Shown here: in pieces, positions 33,119 through 44,216 of the stretch
How positions within the stretch are numbered: position 1 is the first letter of the stretch
How the letters are laid out: every line of letters begins with the position of its first letter
Source of the DNA: Pegoplata infirma
Taxonomy: Eukaryota > Arthropoda > Insecta > Diptera > Anthomyiidae
Assembly (NCBI GenBank): GCA_963921195.1
Contig: OY992537.1
Location: forward strand, 245,526,414-245,590,413
Reading direction: 5' to 3'
DNA length: 64,000 bases
The notes under the pieces: model-generated
Told to the model about the DNA's origin: nothing
Databases searched by the model: none
What the model saw: only the letters and a program-made list of their open reading frames with translations
Translations under genes and position numbers: made by a program

Positions 33119-34724
33119 TTATTCGTAGCACTTTACTACATATATTAGATATTATACAACATACATATTGTTTATACATAGTTGCAATGGCTGAGTGGTT
33201 AAACAACAATAAAAACTACAACAACGACGGGTTGCCATACAAAATGTCAATGTTTCCGTTATGCCGCTTGTTGTGTCCACGCGCCATTGCTCTCCATCAA
33301 ATGCAATATATGCTGAAAATGTTTTAGGGTGGAGGGGGTGGTGGAAGGGGAAGGGGCCCAACAGGAAATTATCAATAAATACCAGCACAACACCATTTTA
33401 CTAATGTGAATTCAGATACTAAAACATCAAACATAATCAATTCACAAAAAAATGGTCCTGCTTTTTATTTATTTTTTTTTTATTTTATTGGACAAACGCT
33501 ATTATTGATATTGGCCAAAATGATGGTAATGGGCACAAATGGTTGAAAAATTATAAGGCGACGGAAGCATCATTATCATAAATTATCATTTTGTAGGAAT
33601 TGCATCCGGCAACAAATGAATGAACGAATAATATAGCAAGCAATAACTTGCCAAACACATAAAAATAAGAACAAGATAATAAAAAAAATAAAAGGAAAAA
33701 AATTATAAAATAATAACAAAATATTAACAATTCTTGTAAAGTTCCAATGGCATTGGACGAACAAGTTTTACTGTAGTTTTTTTTTTTATTTTATTTTCAA
33801 ATTTCATTTTAAATATCCTGTCGGAAAAGGTAAAACAATTATTACTTTTTAGTTTCATGTACAATATACACACACATATTTATTATTCACATAACAAACA
33901 TCATAGCATAGCATCCTTACAAATGTTTGAAAAAATCTATACATTGTGTGTGTGTGTGTGTGTGTGTAAGAACAAAGTGTGTTTGTGTAAGTGTTTAGGC
34001 TTTTTATTTTGTTGCTAAAAAACCAATAATGTCAGACTTTTAGTTATAATATCGAATGTATGTATGCAAATTGGAAGCCCCGTAACTTAAAAGAAAATTG
34101 AAATTATAACCCCCCCCCCCCCCCCCACCCCAACTCAAAATAAAAAGTTCTTATACCATATGGAAAATTGTCTTTTGAAGTTAGCGAGCATTGGCCACAT
34201 CTTGATTTTAGACAAAGATTGTTGTGGCTATAAAACACATCTATAATATCTAAATTTGTCTAAACATATAAAATTTGAGGGGATGTCACTAATATTTGGT
34301 CTCTATTTAATATTTGGCGTTTTTGTCGAATATAAATATTTGGAATTATTTTGCAAAATATTTGACAATATCGAAAATATTTTGAAACAGTGAAAATTTC
34401 TTGAAATATAAATATTTTCCTAAAAAAATGTCAAAGGTTTGAATCTTTAAAAGTGTTTAAGAAAGAATGAACTTTTTCCTAAGTTTTGAGATCAAAACTG
34501 TACAGATCCGGTTTTCTAGCCTTCTAAACGTGGTGTTTTTTTTTAATTTTTCCAAGAAAAATCGCGTTTTTCGCATTTTCAACCGCAAATAACTTAAATT
34601 CTAAACATGATATAAAAAATTTGGAGTACAGATTTGAAATTAGCTAGTTAAAATCTTTAAAAGTTTTCTAAAAAACTTCAAACTAGAGCCAAAACCTTCG
34701 GTTTGTTGAGTACTTATAATGTAA
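33119..34724. other. Spacer with GT and C microsatellites
   Basis: (GT)n at 33945-33967 and a run of about 17 C near 34111-34127. AT-rich otherwise. The frames at 33152 and 33576 have no recognisable domain, so I do not call a gene. Confidence 0.55.
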
Positions 34725-34732
34725 ATAATCAC

Positions 34733-35289
34733 TAGGGATGAGATTTTCATGCACTAAAAAATCGAAAATATGCGCTTAAAATATGCGCTAAAAAATTCAA
34801 AATATGCACTAAAAATATGAACTAAAAAATAAAATTTGTGCAATAAAAATTTTGTTTTCATAGGAAAAACTTCTTAAAAAGCAAAAAGTAACGCCGGGTT
34901 TAAATAGTAACATTTAAAACTTTATATAAGCAAGATTTTTTAGAAATTAACACAATCTATAAAAAAAAAATTTAAAGAAAAAAAGTAATTTTTCTTATTT
35001 CCAAAATAAATTTTTAAAATTTAAAAAAGTTTTTGAAACAAATAAATTTCAATTTGATTTTTTGCTAATTTATGCCAAAATATGCAAAAATATGCACTTA
35101 AAAGTTGGAAATATGCACAAAATATGCATTTAAAACTAAAATATGCAAAAATATGCATTTTCACCAAAATATGCAAAAACAAATCGATGCCATTTTAACG
35201 CAAATTTCTTGATTCGGAAAGATAATTGGTAGATATCGTATTTAGACTATCGACAAAAAACGTGCATTTGCATGGAAATCTCATCCCTA
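34733..35289. mobile_element. Complete hAT-type MITE, ATATGCA family
   Basis: ATAATCAC is duplicated exactly at 34725-34732 and 35290-35297. The TIRs are TAGGGATGAGATTTTCATGC and its inverse GCATGGAAATCTCATCCCTA (one mismatch). The interior is rich in AAAATATGCA in direct orientation, so only the ends are symmetrical. The 8-bp duplication and TAGGG-type terminus indicate hAT. It is the reference for the decayed copies at 905 and 10205. Confidence 0.9.
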
Positions 35290-35414
35290 ATAATCACCTT
35301 TTTTAGGTTAACGCCAGAATATGTTTAGCTCAAAAAAGTCCCTTTTTAAATAGTCAATTTTTCATTTACCTAAGTTTGACTTGCCGAATCCATGAATATC
35401 ATCCGCAATGCCTA

Positions 35415-35740
35415 CACTGAAACAAAACCTTGTAAAATTACAAGAAAAACTTGTAACTTTTTTTTGTTTGATATTTGACAAAAATTCCTAGTAATTTTAC
35501 AAGCCTTTTACCAATAATTTTGTAATTTAGCAAGCTTTTTACCAATAAAATTGTAAACTTACAACTTTTTTGACGCGATAAAACTTATAACAAATTCTCG
35601 TGTCTGCTTAATTTTTGCTACCTCCTATTTTGCGAGAATTCCTAGTCAAAGTTACGAGCTTTTTTGTAAGTTTACAAGATTTTTACCAATAAAGTTGTAA
35701 ATTTACTCATTTTTGTAAAATATTTGTTTTTTTTGGAGTG
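35415..35740. mobile_element. TA-flanked MITE, CTTGTAAAATTAC family
   Basis: TA (35413-35414), CACTGAAACAAAACCTTGT at the left, ATTTGTTTTTTTTGGAGTG at the right, then TA (35741-35742). The interior is dense with TTACAAG/CTTGTAA words. It is related to 4209-4520 and to the tandem words at 48800-48900. Confidence 0.75.
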
Positions 35741-35799
35741 TACACTTTTTTGAGTGTTAACATTTTTCGAATTTCAAAATCTTTTTTTAAAAACTTTTA

Positions 35800-36782
35800 T
35801 AAAACAAATGTCCTATTCCCCGCGATAAATGAAACAATTTTATAATTATTTTAAAATTATTTTATATCCACGCCCTCAAATGGTGACGGTAAAAAAAAAA
35901 ACGCCATTTTCTAATTCCATACCCAAATGCAGGACTCTGAACCTTTTCTAGCATAAAAATGTTTTAAACAAAAATACAAAAAAAAAATCTGTAAAAAATT
36001 GTGTTTTTCAGAGGTTATTTTAGTTTTTTATAGGGGAACTGTTTTACCCCTTGTTCGATTTTTTCATTTACAAACTAAACCTGCCTTGGACCATAAGACG
36101 TATTCCTGAAAAACTTATTTTGGACTGCATCGTGTTATATACACACAAAAAATTATTGGCTAAATATGTTTAATTAAATCTATTGGTCAACAAAATTTTA
36201 ATGAGTCAATCAATGTTTTGATAAAAATTTTTGTTATTTTCTTTAACTGTTAAATTACAAATTCTCAACATACCAGATTTTTTTCACGTTAATTTATTTG
36301 AATAGAATATTTCAAAAATATATAAAATAATCGGTGGTTACTTTTCTTTTATTGTTGGAAACATATTGGAAAGCAAAAAAGATGAATTTTTTGATAATTT
36401 TGTAATAAGTTTACAATCATTTGCTAAATCAATCATTATTTTCATTGACTATAAATGAAAAATTGATCAAACTTTGGATCACAATCGGAAAAATGTCTGA
36501 TTGAAAAAATTTTCAATCAATCACCTATAATTTGATGATTGGTATAACAATTTTTTTAATTGGAGGAATTTCAATCAAAAAATTGATTGAATCCGCATTT
36601 TTGTTGATTGAAATTAGTTTCAAATTTTTTCTTTGTATATAAACTCTATAGGATCTCCGACCGATATTTTGATCAATATTATATACACTTTATGGCATCT
36701 TCGACCGATATTTCGATACATTACAAACGAAATGACAAAATGAGTATACCCTTCATACTGCGTTTGGATTGCATAAAGATTA
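35800..36782 (-). mobile_element. DINE-like element split by a MITE
   Basis: The left part (to 36141) has CACGCCCTCAAATGG, TTTCAGAGGTTATTTTAG, ACCATAAGACGTATTC and TATTTTGGACTGCATCGTG. The right part (from 36636) has GATCTCCGACCGATATTTTG, TATACACTTTATGGCATC, CGATATTTCGATACATTACA and TACCCTTCATACTG. This is the order of a subfamily 1 copy on the minus strand. The GTCCGTCC tract is lost at the MITE junction, and the 3' hairpin end was not found, so the left limit is approximate. Confidence 0.7.
36142..36635 (+). mobile_element. TA-flanked MITE, CACACAAAAAATTATTGG family
   Basis: TA (36140-36141), CACACAAAAAATTATTGGC at the left, TTTCAAATTTTTTCTTTG at the right, TA (36636-36637). The interior matches the copies at 41309 and 46573 (TTGTTGATTGAAATT; GGAAAGCAAA). 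Inserted in the DINE-like element above. Confidence 0.82.
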
Positions 36783-36925
36783 CTTTACGGCAAGGAACTT
36801 TCCATTTAGAGAGATTTAACCTCGAGCTTAGCTTGTCTTTCTCAACATAATAAAAACTAATTTTATTCAGGTAAAAATTAAAAAATAAAACAAAATTCAG
36901 TATTTTTTCATGATTTCTCGCTCCA

Positions 36926-37435
36926 CACAGAAAAAAAAATGTGGAGGAAATAAATTTGAGTAATTACTTGTTTAAATTTAAAAACAAAAATTGAGTAATT
37001 TTTTAATTGATGCAATTAAAAATTTACTTAAAAATTTTAAAAACAATTTAAGTAAATAACTTAATAAAATTTAATATTTTTTTTTTATTTTTTTTAAACT
37101 CTCATAGTTTTTTGAATTCTCGTTTAGTTTATAGTTTGTTGTATATGTATTTGAAAGTTTGTAATTGTCTTTAGAAAATTTTCCTATGTTTTTGAGACAT
37201 AAATATGTTTGGTAAAGTTTGAAAAAACGATTTTTTTTTTTAAATTTAAAACTTTTTTAAACTTTGTAAAAATTTACTCAATTAAAAATTTACTCAAATT
37301 TTTCAAACATTTAATAAATTTTTATTAAAAATTTACTCAATACTATTGAATCGTTTACTGGTGCAAAATTGAGTAATTTTGTACTCAATAGTATTAAAAA
37401 TTTACTCAAATATTTTTTTTTTATTTTTTTCTGTG
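36926..37435. mobile_element. TIR MITE, CACAGAAAAAAATA family (copy 2)
   Basis: CACAGAAAAAAAAATGTGGA to ATTTTTTTCTGTG, with CA on both outer sides rather than TA. The interior follows the 4886-5414 copy closely, apart from an extra TTGAAAGTTTGTAATTGTC segment near 37151 and the loss of about 30 bp further on. Non-coding. Confidence 0.83.
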
Positions 37436-39353
37436 CAGTGTTGCCGCATTTTAACAAAAAATCTGTATTTTTTCATTGACAATATTTTTTTTCATTGACA
37501 TTATGTATATCAAATTTTTATCAGCAGAAATATTGCTGAACTGGAAGAAGCATTGGAAAGAAAGTCAAGAGTCAAAAGCGCTTCCAAAATTTTCTTTTTC
37601 AGACATGGTTTTTGTGGGTAATGTTGCAGATTAGAGCACTCTTTTCATCAGTTCATTCTAATTCAAAAGCTATTGTGTTTGGCACAGACAGTCATCGCTG
37701 GATCGCCTTAAATTCAATAAAGAATCAAAAATTTATGTACTTTATAGGATATTGCGAGATGTTACGAGATGTGGGACAAAATTAAATAAAAATTCTGTTT
37801 ATCAAACATCCATATCACCACATCTCTATTAAAACAGCAACAAAAAAATACTATCCACCCTATTGTTGCATATTCGTACATAAATAATTTGGCATATAAA
37901 GCAATTTTTTGCTTGTTAACGTTAATTTTAATTTTGTTGAATTTGAAAATTGTTAAGGTAAAACTCTTTAGACATTTTCTTTCGTGTTGTCGTTGTCGTC
38001 CGTCGTCACCTATTGTGGTAATCTTCTTTTAACAACTTTTGTTCACTGAAAAGCATAAAATTTCTAAAAGAATTTTCTAAACTGTGCATTTTTAAGTAAA
38101 AGTTAAGCAAGTTTCTTTTGCTTTTTTTTTAAATATATTTTTTTTTTAATTTCTTACTGCTCCTTTGTCATTATAAAAGCCATTGGTGTATATCACGTCA
38201 TTGTCCAGTCCACTCAACGTTGCTACTTATCCGACATTGTTGGGTTGGCGAGGTTGGAAGGTATGCAGCAGCCAGCCACGTTAATTTTCTTCCAAGAAAA
38301 TGTACACAGTTAACTTTTTCGTGTTTTTTTTTGTTCGTCTTACATTTCCTTAAGTTTTCTTTGTCGCCATTTTGTGTAAATGGGCTTTAACCACTCTTAT
38401 TAAAGCAACATCAGAACACTGACGCCATTTTTAACATAAAATGAATTCATAATTAGATGACACCATCCGTGCGTAAATAATATTTACTGTTTTTTTTTCG
38501 CAACGCACTTCTATAGTCGTAGTAGGGAAACTCATCATAACTAGTTAAGGAGTAAGCGCGTTAAAGTTGAGCTGATTTCTTTTCCTTTTTCCTGTTGTTA
38601 GTTGCTTTTGGGTGTTTTGGTTTATATTATTTTTTTCTTTGCCTTCTCCTCCTTTGCCATCGTACATTTTATACGTAAGAAATCTTAAGGAAAACTTTGT
38701 GTTTGCTGTTAAAATTGAACACAAATTTTCTGAAAAAGTTGTTGAATAACACACAAGTGTGATGGGGTTGTTGAAAAGTGGGATTTGTTGGTTCGGTCGG
38801 CAGTGTTTGGATTAGTATGAATAAAAATGGTAGGATGATGAGTTGGTTGCTTCTTAACTTGTTTGTTTCTTTATCGCGCTTTTTGCAAGTGGCAAAGTTT
38901 TCTCGTTATAAGTTTTGTAGCCTTTGTGAACACGTTTTCTACTAGTTAAGAGAAACTTTCAATAATATACACAGCACCAGTATCCAATCCTTTAGACAGG
39001 CCTTTTTGTTGTCTTTTCGTAGAATATAGCACACATACATACACACACACACATTTGAAGAATCTCCCCTGCCTTCTTGGTAATCTTATGAAGAAACGAC
39101 CTGTTTCCTAGGCAACCTAAGTTTGCTTTTGAAAAAATATCATTATCATTGGCATTAGTTGTATGTACGACTTTTGTTGACTGTCTTCGCATAATTTGGT
39201 TAAAAATTTCTTCTAGTTGCATAGAGTTTTAAAGTTTGCTTTTTTTTATACTTCGTCGTCCTTTTTTTTATGGCGAGTATGTTTTGTGTATGTGGTTGCA
39301 TAGTTCAGATTAAATAGTGTTTTCATAAATATCCTGTATATTTTCTTTTATTA
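37436..39353. other. Longest stretch without recognised repeats
   Basis: About 1.9 kb with more even base composition than its surroundings, for example GTCGTTGTCGTCCGTCGTC near 37989 and CAGCAGCCAGCCACG near 38266. The frames at 38545 and 38992 (minus) have no domain, and I see no splice-bounded exon with codon-like character. It could be a preserved intronic or intergenic block with regulatory content; nothing in the sequence proves it. Confidence 0.5.
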
Positions 39354-40111
39354 TTTTTATACCCTTCAACTACAGTATGGGATTATACTCACTTTGTCTT
39401 TCAGTGTGTAACGCATTAAAATGCTGGTCTAGGATCCCATAAAGTATTCGTATTATTGATCAGTGATCGGTTGTCTCTTTTATATATATTTTAAATTTGA
39501 GGCAATTCAGTTCATATGGGTTGCTAAAGGGATCAAATGTATGACGGGCACACCATACTAAAAACTGTAAAGAAATTTGAAAAATCTAACAAAACATGTT
39601 TTTTAAGAGTTCAATTTAACATATATTTTTGATCCATGATCGATTTTAAGACATTCTAGCGATGTCCGTCCGTCTATAGTTAACACGATGCAGTCCAAAT
39701 TAAAAAGTTATTCTCCTGAACTTTGACACGAATATTTCTTAAGGTCCTTAGGAGGATAAGTTTGTAAACGGACAAAATCTGACCATTTGGGAAAAAGTTC
39801 CCCCTTAAAAAACTTTGCCAACTTCTGAAAATGCCATTATTTTAAACTTTTTTTTAGTATTTTTTTTTTTAAACAGGTAAAACATTTTTATGCAAGAAAA
39901 AGTTCGAAGTCCTGCACTTGTAACCAGAGGATTTTTTGTGGTCCACCCCCTGTGCAGACGTGGATTTAAAAAATAATGTTAATAACACTGTAAGTAAAAT
40001 TAAAACTTTTGAAATGACACACAAAAACGCCGAGACACCCCAACTTATTTTTGGGTCATAGAATCCAGTGGTATACTCCGTTTTAAAAAGTTAGCTCAAA
40101 ATAACGAGATA

Positions 40112-40702
40112 CAGTAGAATCTCACAAATTAGAACTCTCATAAATTAGAACTGTCCAGAAATTAGAACCGGCTATTTTAATGTATTGGACGCTCTGAAAT
40201 TAGAACCTGTGGTTCTAATTTCTGGATGTTTTTTTTTTTATTTTCACTACAAAATGTTTTTTTTGTAGTTTTTTTTAAGCTAAATAGAGGAAAAACCGAA
40301 TTATTATTAGTTAACGCTCTAAAATTAGAACCAGTGGTTCTAATTTCTGGACTTTTTATTTTGTTTTTTTTTTTACAATTCTATAAGCGTAAGAGAAACC
40401 GAAAAATGGAATAAAGATGGGTTTAATGACGGATCAGATAGCAGTGACGATGATATAATCGATGTAACGCCTGTTATTTCTCATTTCAAAGCGCTTAAAA
40501 GCGTTTTTCTACGAATTTAATGTGTTAAATTAATTAAATATTAACAAATAAAAATTGTTTTGTGTTAAAATAAAGCAGTCGTAACTGTTTTTATTGTTAC
40601 TTTGTCATTTTCTTTGAAAAAAAAAATGTCCAGAAATTAGAACTTTTCAGAAATTAGAACTACCCGAGGAACAAAGTGGTTCTAATTTGCGAGATTCTAC
40701 TG
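40112..40702 (+). mobile_element. pogo/Tigger-like MITE with transposase tail
   Basis: TA (40110-40111), CAGTAGAATCTCACAAATTA at the left, the inverse TTTGCGAGATTCTACTG at the right (ends 40702), TA (40703-40704). A CAGTA-type terminus with TA duplication is characteristic of the pogo/Tigger branch. GGTTCTAATTTC and CAGAAATTAGAAC words repeat in the ends. The other foldback arm (about 40925) carries the uninterrupted site GAGATATTTC, confirming insertion after the foldback formed. Confidence 0.85.
40377..40520 (+). pseudogene. C-terminal scrap of a pogo-like transposase
   Basis: A frame of about 47 codons ends in TAA at 40518-40520. It reads an acidic stretch NDGSDSSDDDIIDV followed by a hydrophobic/basic tail FKALKSVF. 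Acidic C-termini are usual in pogo/Tigger transposases (established knowledge); assigning this scrap to one is inference from its position before the 3' end of a pogo-like element. No helix-turn-helix or DDD catalytic region remains. Confidence 0.5.
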
Positions 40703-41308
40703 TATTTCGATTTTAAATTTGCAAATGTAGAGTAAAAATTAAATAAATAAAAAAAAAAAGAATTATAAAATCCATCAAAATAAGAACAAGGAAATGGACG
40801 TCCATTATTTCTAGATATAAATTTTGACAAATAACAAATTTTTAACAAGTTTTTTAATTTTTTTCATTCAAATAAAATGAAAAATCGCCTTAAATCAACT
40901 ACAAATTTAAAATTGAAATATCTCGGGATTTTGAGCAAACTTTTCAAAACGGGGTACACCACTGGATTCTACGACCCAAAATTAGGTTGACGTGTCTCGG
41001 CGTTTTGGTGTGTCATTTTCGCCTACACTCAAAAAAGAAAACTGTAATGCTAGCAAAAAAAGCTTGTAAACCTACAAGAAAATTTGCTGATTTTGAACCC
41101 ACAATTTTTTTGCTAAAGTTAGCAAAAATGTTTTGCCAATAATTAGTTAACTGATTTTTTTTTTTTTGAACTTAGTTCATACACATTTGAGGACCCCATT
41201 GGGTTCGGACCCAATAGGTCCAGACCCCGATGGGCCTAGACCTAGTCGGGTTCCTTACACTCAAAATATTTTGTAGGCAAAAACAAATGAAAAACACACT
41301 TAAAACCA

Positions 41309-41799
41309 CACACAAAAAATTATTGGCTTAAAAATTTCAATTAAATCTATTGATCAACAAAATTTAAATGAGTCAATTATTGGTTTGATCAACATTTTTG
41401 TTATTTTCTTTAACTATCAAATTACAAATTTTCAACATACCAGATTTTTTTTCGCTTCAATTTGTATACATTAATTCAAAAATATACTTTATACTAGGGT
41501 TTTACTTTTTTTATTGTCGGCAACATATTTGAAAGCAAAAAATATGAATTTCTTCATAATTTTTCCATAAGCTTGAAATTCATTTGTAAAATCAATCATT
41601 ATTTTAATTGACTTCAAATAAAAAATTTATCAAATTTTTAATCAAAATCGAAAAAATGATTAATTGAAATAAAAAACCAATTAATCACCTCCAATTTGAT
41701 GATTGATATAACAATTTTCTTTTTCGGAGGAGTTTCATTTAAAAAATTAATTGAATACGCGTTTTTGTTGATTGACTTTCGTTTTCAATTCTTTCTGTG
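41309..41799 (+). mobile_element. MITE, CACACAAAAAATTATTGG family, tandem copy 1
   Basis: CACACAAAAAATTATTGGC to CAATTCTTTCTGTG, same orientation as the next copy, separated from it by 8 bases. It contains all family landmarks, including GTCGGCAACATATTTGAAAG. Confidence 0.82.
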
Positions 41800-41807
41800 T
41801 AGCTTAA

Positions 41808-42275
41808 CACACAAAAAATTATTGACCTAAAAATTTCAATTAAATCTATTGATCAACAAAATTTAAATGAGTCAGTTATTGTTTTAATCAACATTTTTGT
41901 TATTTTCTTTAACTATCAAATTACAAATTTTCAACATACCAAATTTTTTTTTCGCTTCAATTTATTTGAATACATTAATTCAAAAATATACTTTATACTA
42001 GGGTTTTACTTTTTTTTTATTGTCGGCAACATATTGGAAAGCAAAAAATATGAATTTCTTCATAATTTTTCCATAAGCTTGAAATTCATTTGTTAAATCA
42101 ATCATTATTTTAATTGACTTTAAATAAAAAATTGATCAAATTTTTAATCAAAATCGAAAAAATGATTAATTGAAATAAAAATCAATTAATCACCTACAAT
42201 TTGGAGTTTCAATTAAAAAATTAATTGAATCCGCGTTTTTGTTGATTGACTTTCGTTTTCAATTCTTTCTGTGCA
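41808..42275 (+). mobile_element. MITE, CACACAAAAAATTATTGG family, tandem copy 2
   Basis: Nearly identical to the preceding copy, with a short deletion before AATTTGGAGTTTCAATTAA (42197). The shared state TTCGTTTTCAATTCTTTCTGTG and GTCGGCAACATATT, different from other copies, suggests duplication of one insertion, not two independent events. Confidence 0.82.
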
Positions 42276-42571
42276 GTGAATAAACAATTGAAAACCATCC
42301 CAGTAATTATTCATTTGTTTAAAAAATTTTCTAAAATAAATATAATAAAAAACATTAAACATTAAAAAATTACGTTTTTTTCACTCTTTTTTACCAACAA
42401 ATTTGAAAAAAATAACCAACGAAAACATTAAAAATAAATGATAGTTCTGTTATTTTTACCAACAAATTTCAAAAAAAAAATAACCTACGAAAACAATAAA
42501 AATTAATGATTTCGTAGGTAATTTTTTAAAATTTTTTATTGAAATATTTTTTTAAAAATTTTTAATAAAAT

Positions 42572-42634
42572 TTTTGGGGAATCGATCCCGCAATCAACTA
42601 CATTCTGGCCAGACACTCTACCCATCGTGCCAAA
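42572..42634 (-). ncRNA. tRNA-like (SINE-type) segment
   Basis: On the minus strand: TTTGGCACGATGGGTAGAGT then GTCTGGCCAGAATGTAG and GCGGGATCGATTCCCC. GATCGATTCC fits the RNA polymerase III B box and TGGGTAGAGTG partly fits the A box. No closed cloverleaf could be drawn, so this is a tRNA-derived repeat, not a tRNA gene. Flanking DNA is A/T-rich with no clear duplication. Confidence 0.5.
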
Positions 42635-42855
42635 GTCACTTGACACAAACATGTTTTTATATTTCTATAAATAATTTTTTGATTTTTTTTCTACAAAAAA
42701 ATAACTGACTTGGGTAGGTAAAAACTAATGATATTTCATTAAAAAATACCAACAATTTAAAAAAAAATTACTTACACAAATCATTAAAAATCAAAAGAAT
42801 AATCAGTAGTTTTTACTTACAGAACAAAAATAAATGACTTTAAAAATTAATTGTT

Positions 42856-43294
42856 AAGCTAAGTAAGTTGTTCACCGGTGAAAAAAAATGTTTCGAAACA
42901 TCAATTAATTTGTAGCGAAAATTTGACAGTCATATGTTTGGTTATGTTTTGCGCGTCAGAATACATAAAATAACTTTAAATAATATTTTTTTGGTAATTT
43001 ATGTGATATAATTAATGTTTACAGTCCCAAACACTTATAATTACTTCGTTTTACACCTGAATGTTAAATTTCACCGCTTTTTAAATGGTCTGTACAATTT
43101 AAAAAAATGTTGCTTATAGTGTTGATGCGTATTGATGCAACATATACCGGGTTATTTTGCCGGTTTTTCGCCAGTGAACAGAATACCTCTTCAGCGAAAT
43201 TTTTACGCTTTTGTAAAGCCAGTGTGAAATTTATGTTTTTTTTATATGGAGTTTGACAGATTTTCACGTGAAAACCGAGCAACTTACCCACCTT
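42856..43294. mobile_element. 439-bp TIR element, copy 2
   Basis: Same ends and interior as 29131-29568 with only a few differences (GCCAGTGAAC for ACCAGTGAAC; GTTTTACACCTG for ATTTTACATCTG). TTA occurs on the left and TTTAA on the right. Contains TTCACCGGTGAA and TTTTCACGTGAAAA palindromes near the two ends. Confidence 0.85.
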
Positions 43295-44216
43295 TAATGA
43301 AAGTCTTTATTTTTAGTGTGTTATTTTTGAAACAAAGGACTGAAGTAGTCATTAATAAAAACTGAACATCAAACAAATGTTTTTTCTTTTAAAAACGACT
43401 AAACGGAAAACTTTTTAAATAAACTAAAAACAGTTAATGACATAATTTTTTAAGTGTAAAAATCGTCATAATTTTTTATCCAAAATTTGTGTCCGTTTCG
43501 CTCTACCTTGCTTAGTTTTTGAGATACGTGATTTTAGGGGATCACTGGGGTCTTGAGAATTAAAAATCTCGATAACTTCAAAAATATTACTCGGAGAGCT
43601 TTTGGTTATTTTGCGGTCTTGTTCTACGTGTTGAACTTTTTGTTGTGTCGGCAATATTTACCGAGATATGAGCATTTTAAAATTTTTGGGAATGCTAACT
43701 TTTTTGGATCCAAAGTTAGGTTCCATTATGGTCCACACATGTGAAGAGGACCCGCGAAAGTATGGCGATTCAAAGAACCAAAAATGCCCTCCATTTTGCT
43801 CTATCTGGCTTAGTTTCCGAGATAGCGCCATTTTAAGTTTTCTGAAAATAAAAAAAAATTTACCATTTATTTTTGCTAATGTTAGCAAAAAATCTTGTAA
43901 AAATGTTGTCAACTCAATTTCAAATTTAGCAAAAGAAATTAGTTCAAAGTTTGTTTGAAATTGCTAATGTGCTAAATGAAGTTTACAAGAATTTTTTGCT
44001 AACATGCTAATCTCAGCTAAAAATTTGCTAAAAGTTAGCTAACTAGCATTAGCAAAAAAAAATTAGTAAATCTACTAACGTATTTTTTTGAGTTTACTTA
44101 CAGTGTAATGAAACATCAATTTGACAACGTCTATCGCCAACGTCCCTTTCCCAAAAAAACCCTGACATTTTGGAGGGTACAAAAGATTCGGCACAGCCGA
44201 ATTTAACATTCTCGCT

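Larger units (their letters stand above)
41026..44092. mobile_element. TA-associated element, CACTCAAAAAAG ends
   Basis: After TA (41024-41025), CACTCAAAAAAGAAAACTG starts an interior rich in GCTAGCAAAAA and TTAGCAAAAAT. The right end has TTAGCTAACTAGCATTAGC and TATTTTTTTGAG (44081-44092), with the last bases mutated. The 3 kb between holds two tandem MITEs, a tRNA-like segment and a 439-bp element. Its removal rejoins the two halves of the CACTGTAAGTA end, which supports the boundary. Confidence 0.6.
39986..44105. mobile_element. Foldback element with CACTGTAAGTA ends, twice interrupted
   Basis: CACTGTAAGTAAA (39986-39998) is exactly inverted at 44093-44105 and flanked by TAA on both sides (39983-39985, 44106-44108). 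Inward, both arms continue GAAATGACACAC...AACGCCGAGACAC (40011; inverted at 40992-41020), then GGATTCTA/TAGAATCC with CCAGTGGT/ACCACTGG and GAGATATTTC. A pogo-like MITE splits the left arm and a 3 kb CACTC element lies in the right arm next to its end. A TAA duplication would fit PIF/Harbinger, but the terminus is not typical, so the class is open. Confidence 0.72.
39354..44216 (+). mobile_element. DINE-like element split by a 4.1 kb foldback
   Basis: The left part (39354-39985): TTTATACCCTTCAACTACAG, CACTTTGTCTTTCAGTGTG, TTCTAGCGATGTCCGTCCG, GAAAAAGTTCCCCC, AGACGTGGATTTAAAAAATA. The right part (44106-44216): ATTTGACAACGTCTATCGCC, GGAGGGTACAAAAGATTCGG, hairpin, TTTAACATTCTCGCTCG. Read together they follow the 17998 copy through its TGGGCGTGG and AACATCTATCGC blocks. 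Within the left part an extra segment of about 165 bp (39470-39635) is bracketed by TGATC. Confidence 0.8.

Noticed and set aside
43064..43291. 75-codon frame conserved with 29338-29691 as a gene
   Set aside because: Both lie in near-identical copies of a 438-bp non-coding-looking element; conservation reflects recent copying. No domain, and the frame runs to the element end.
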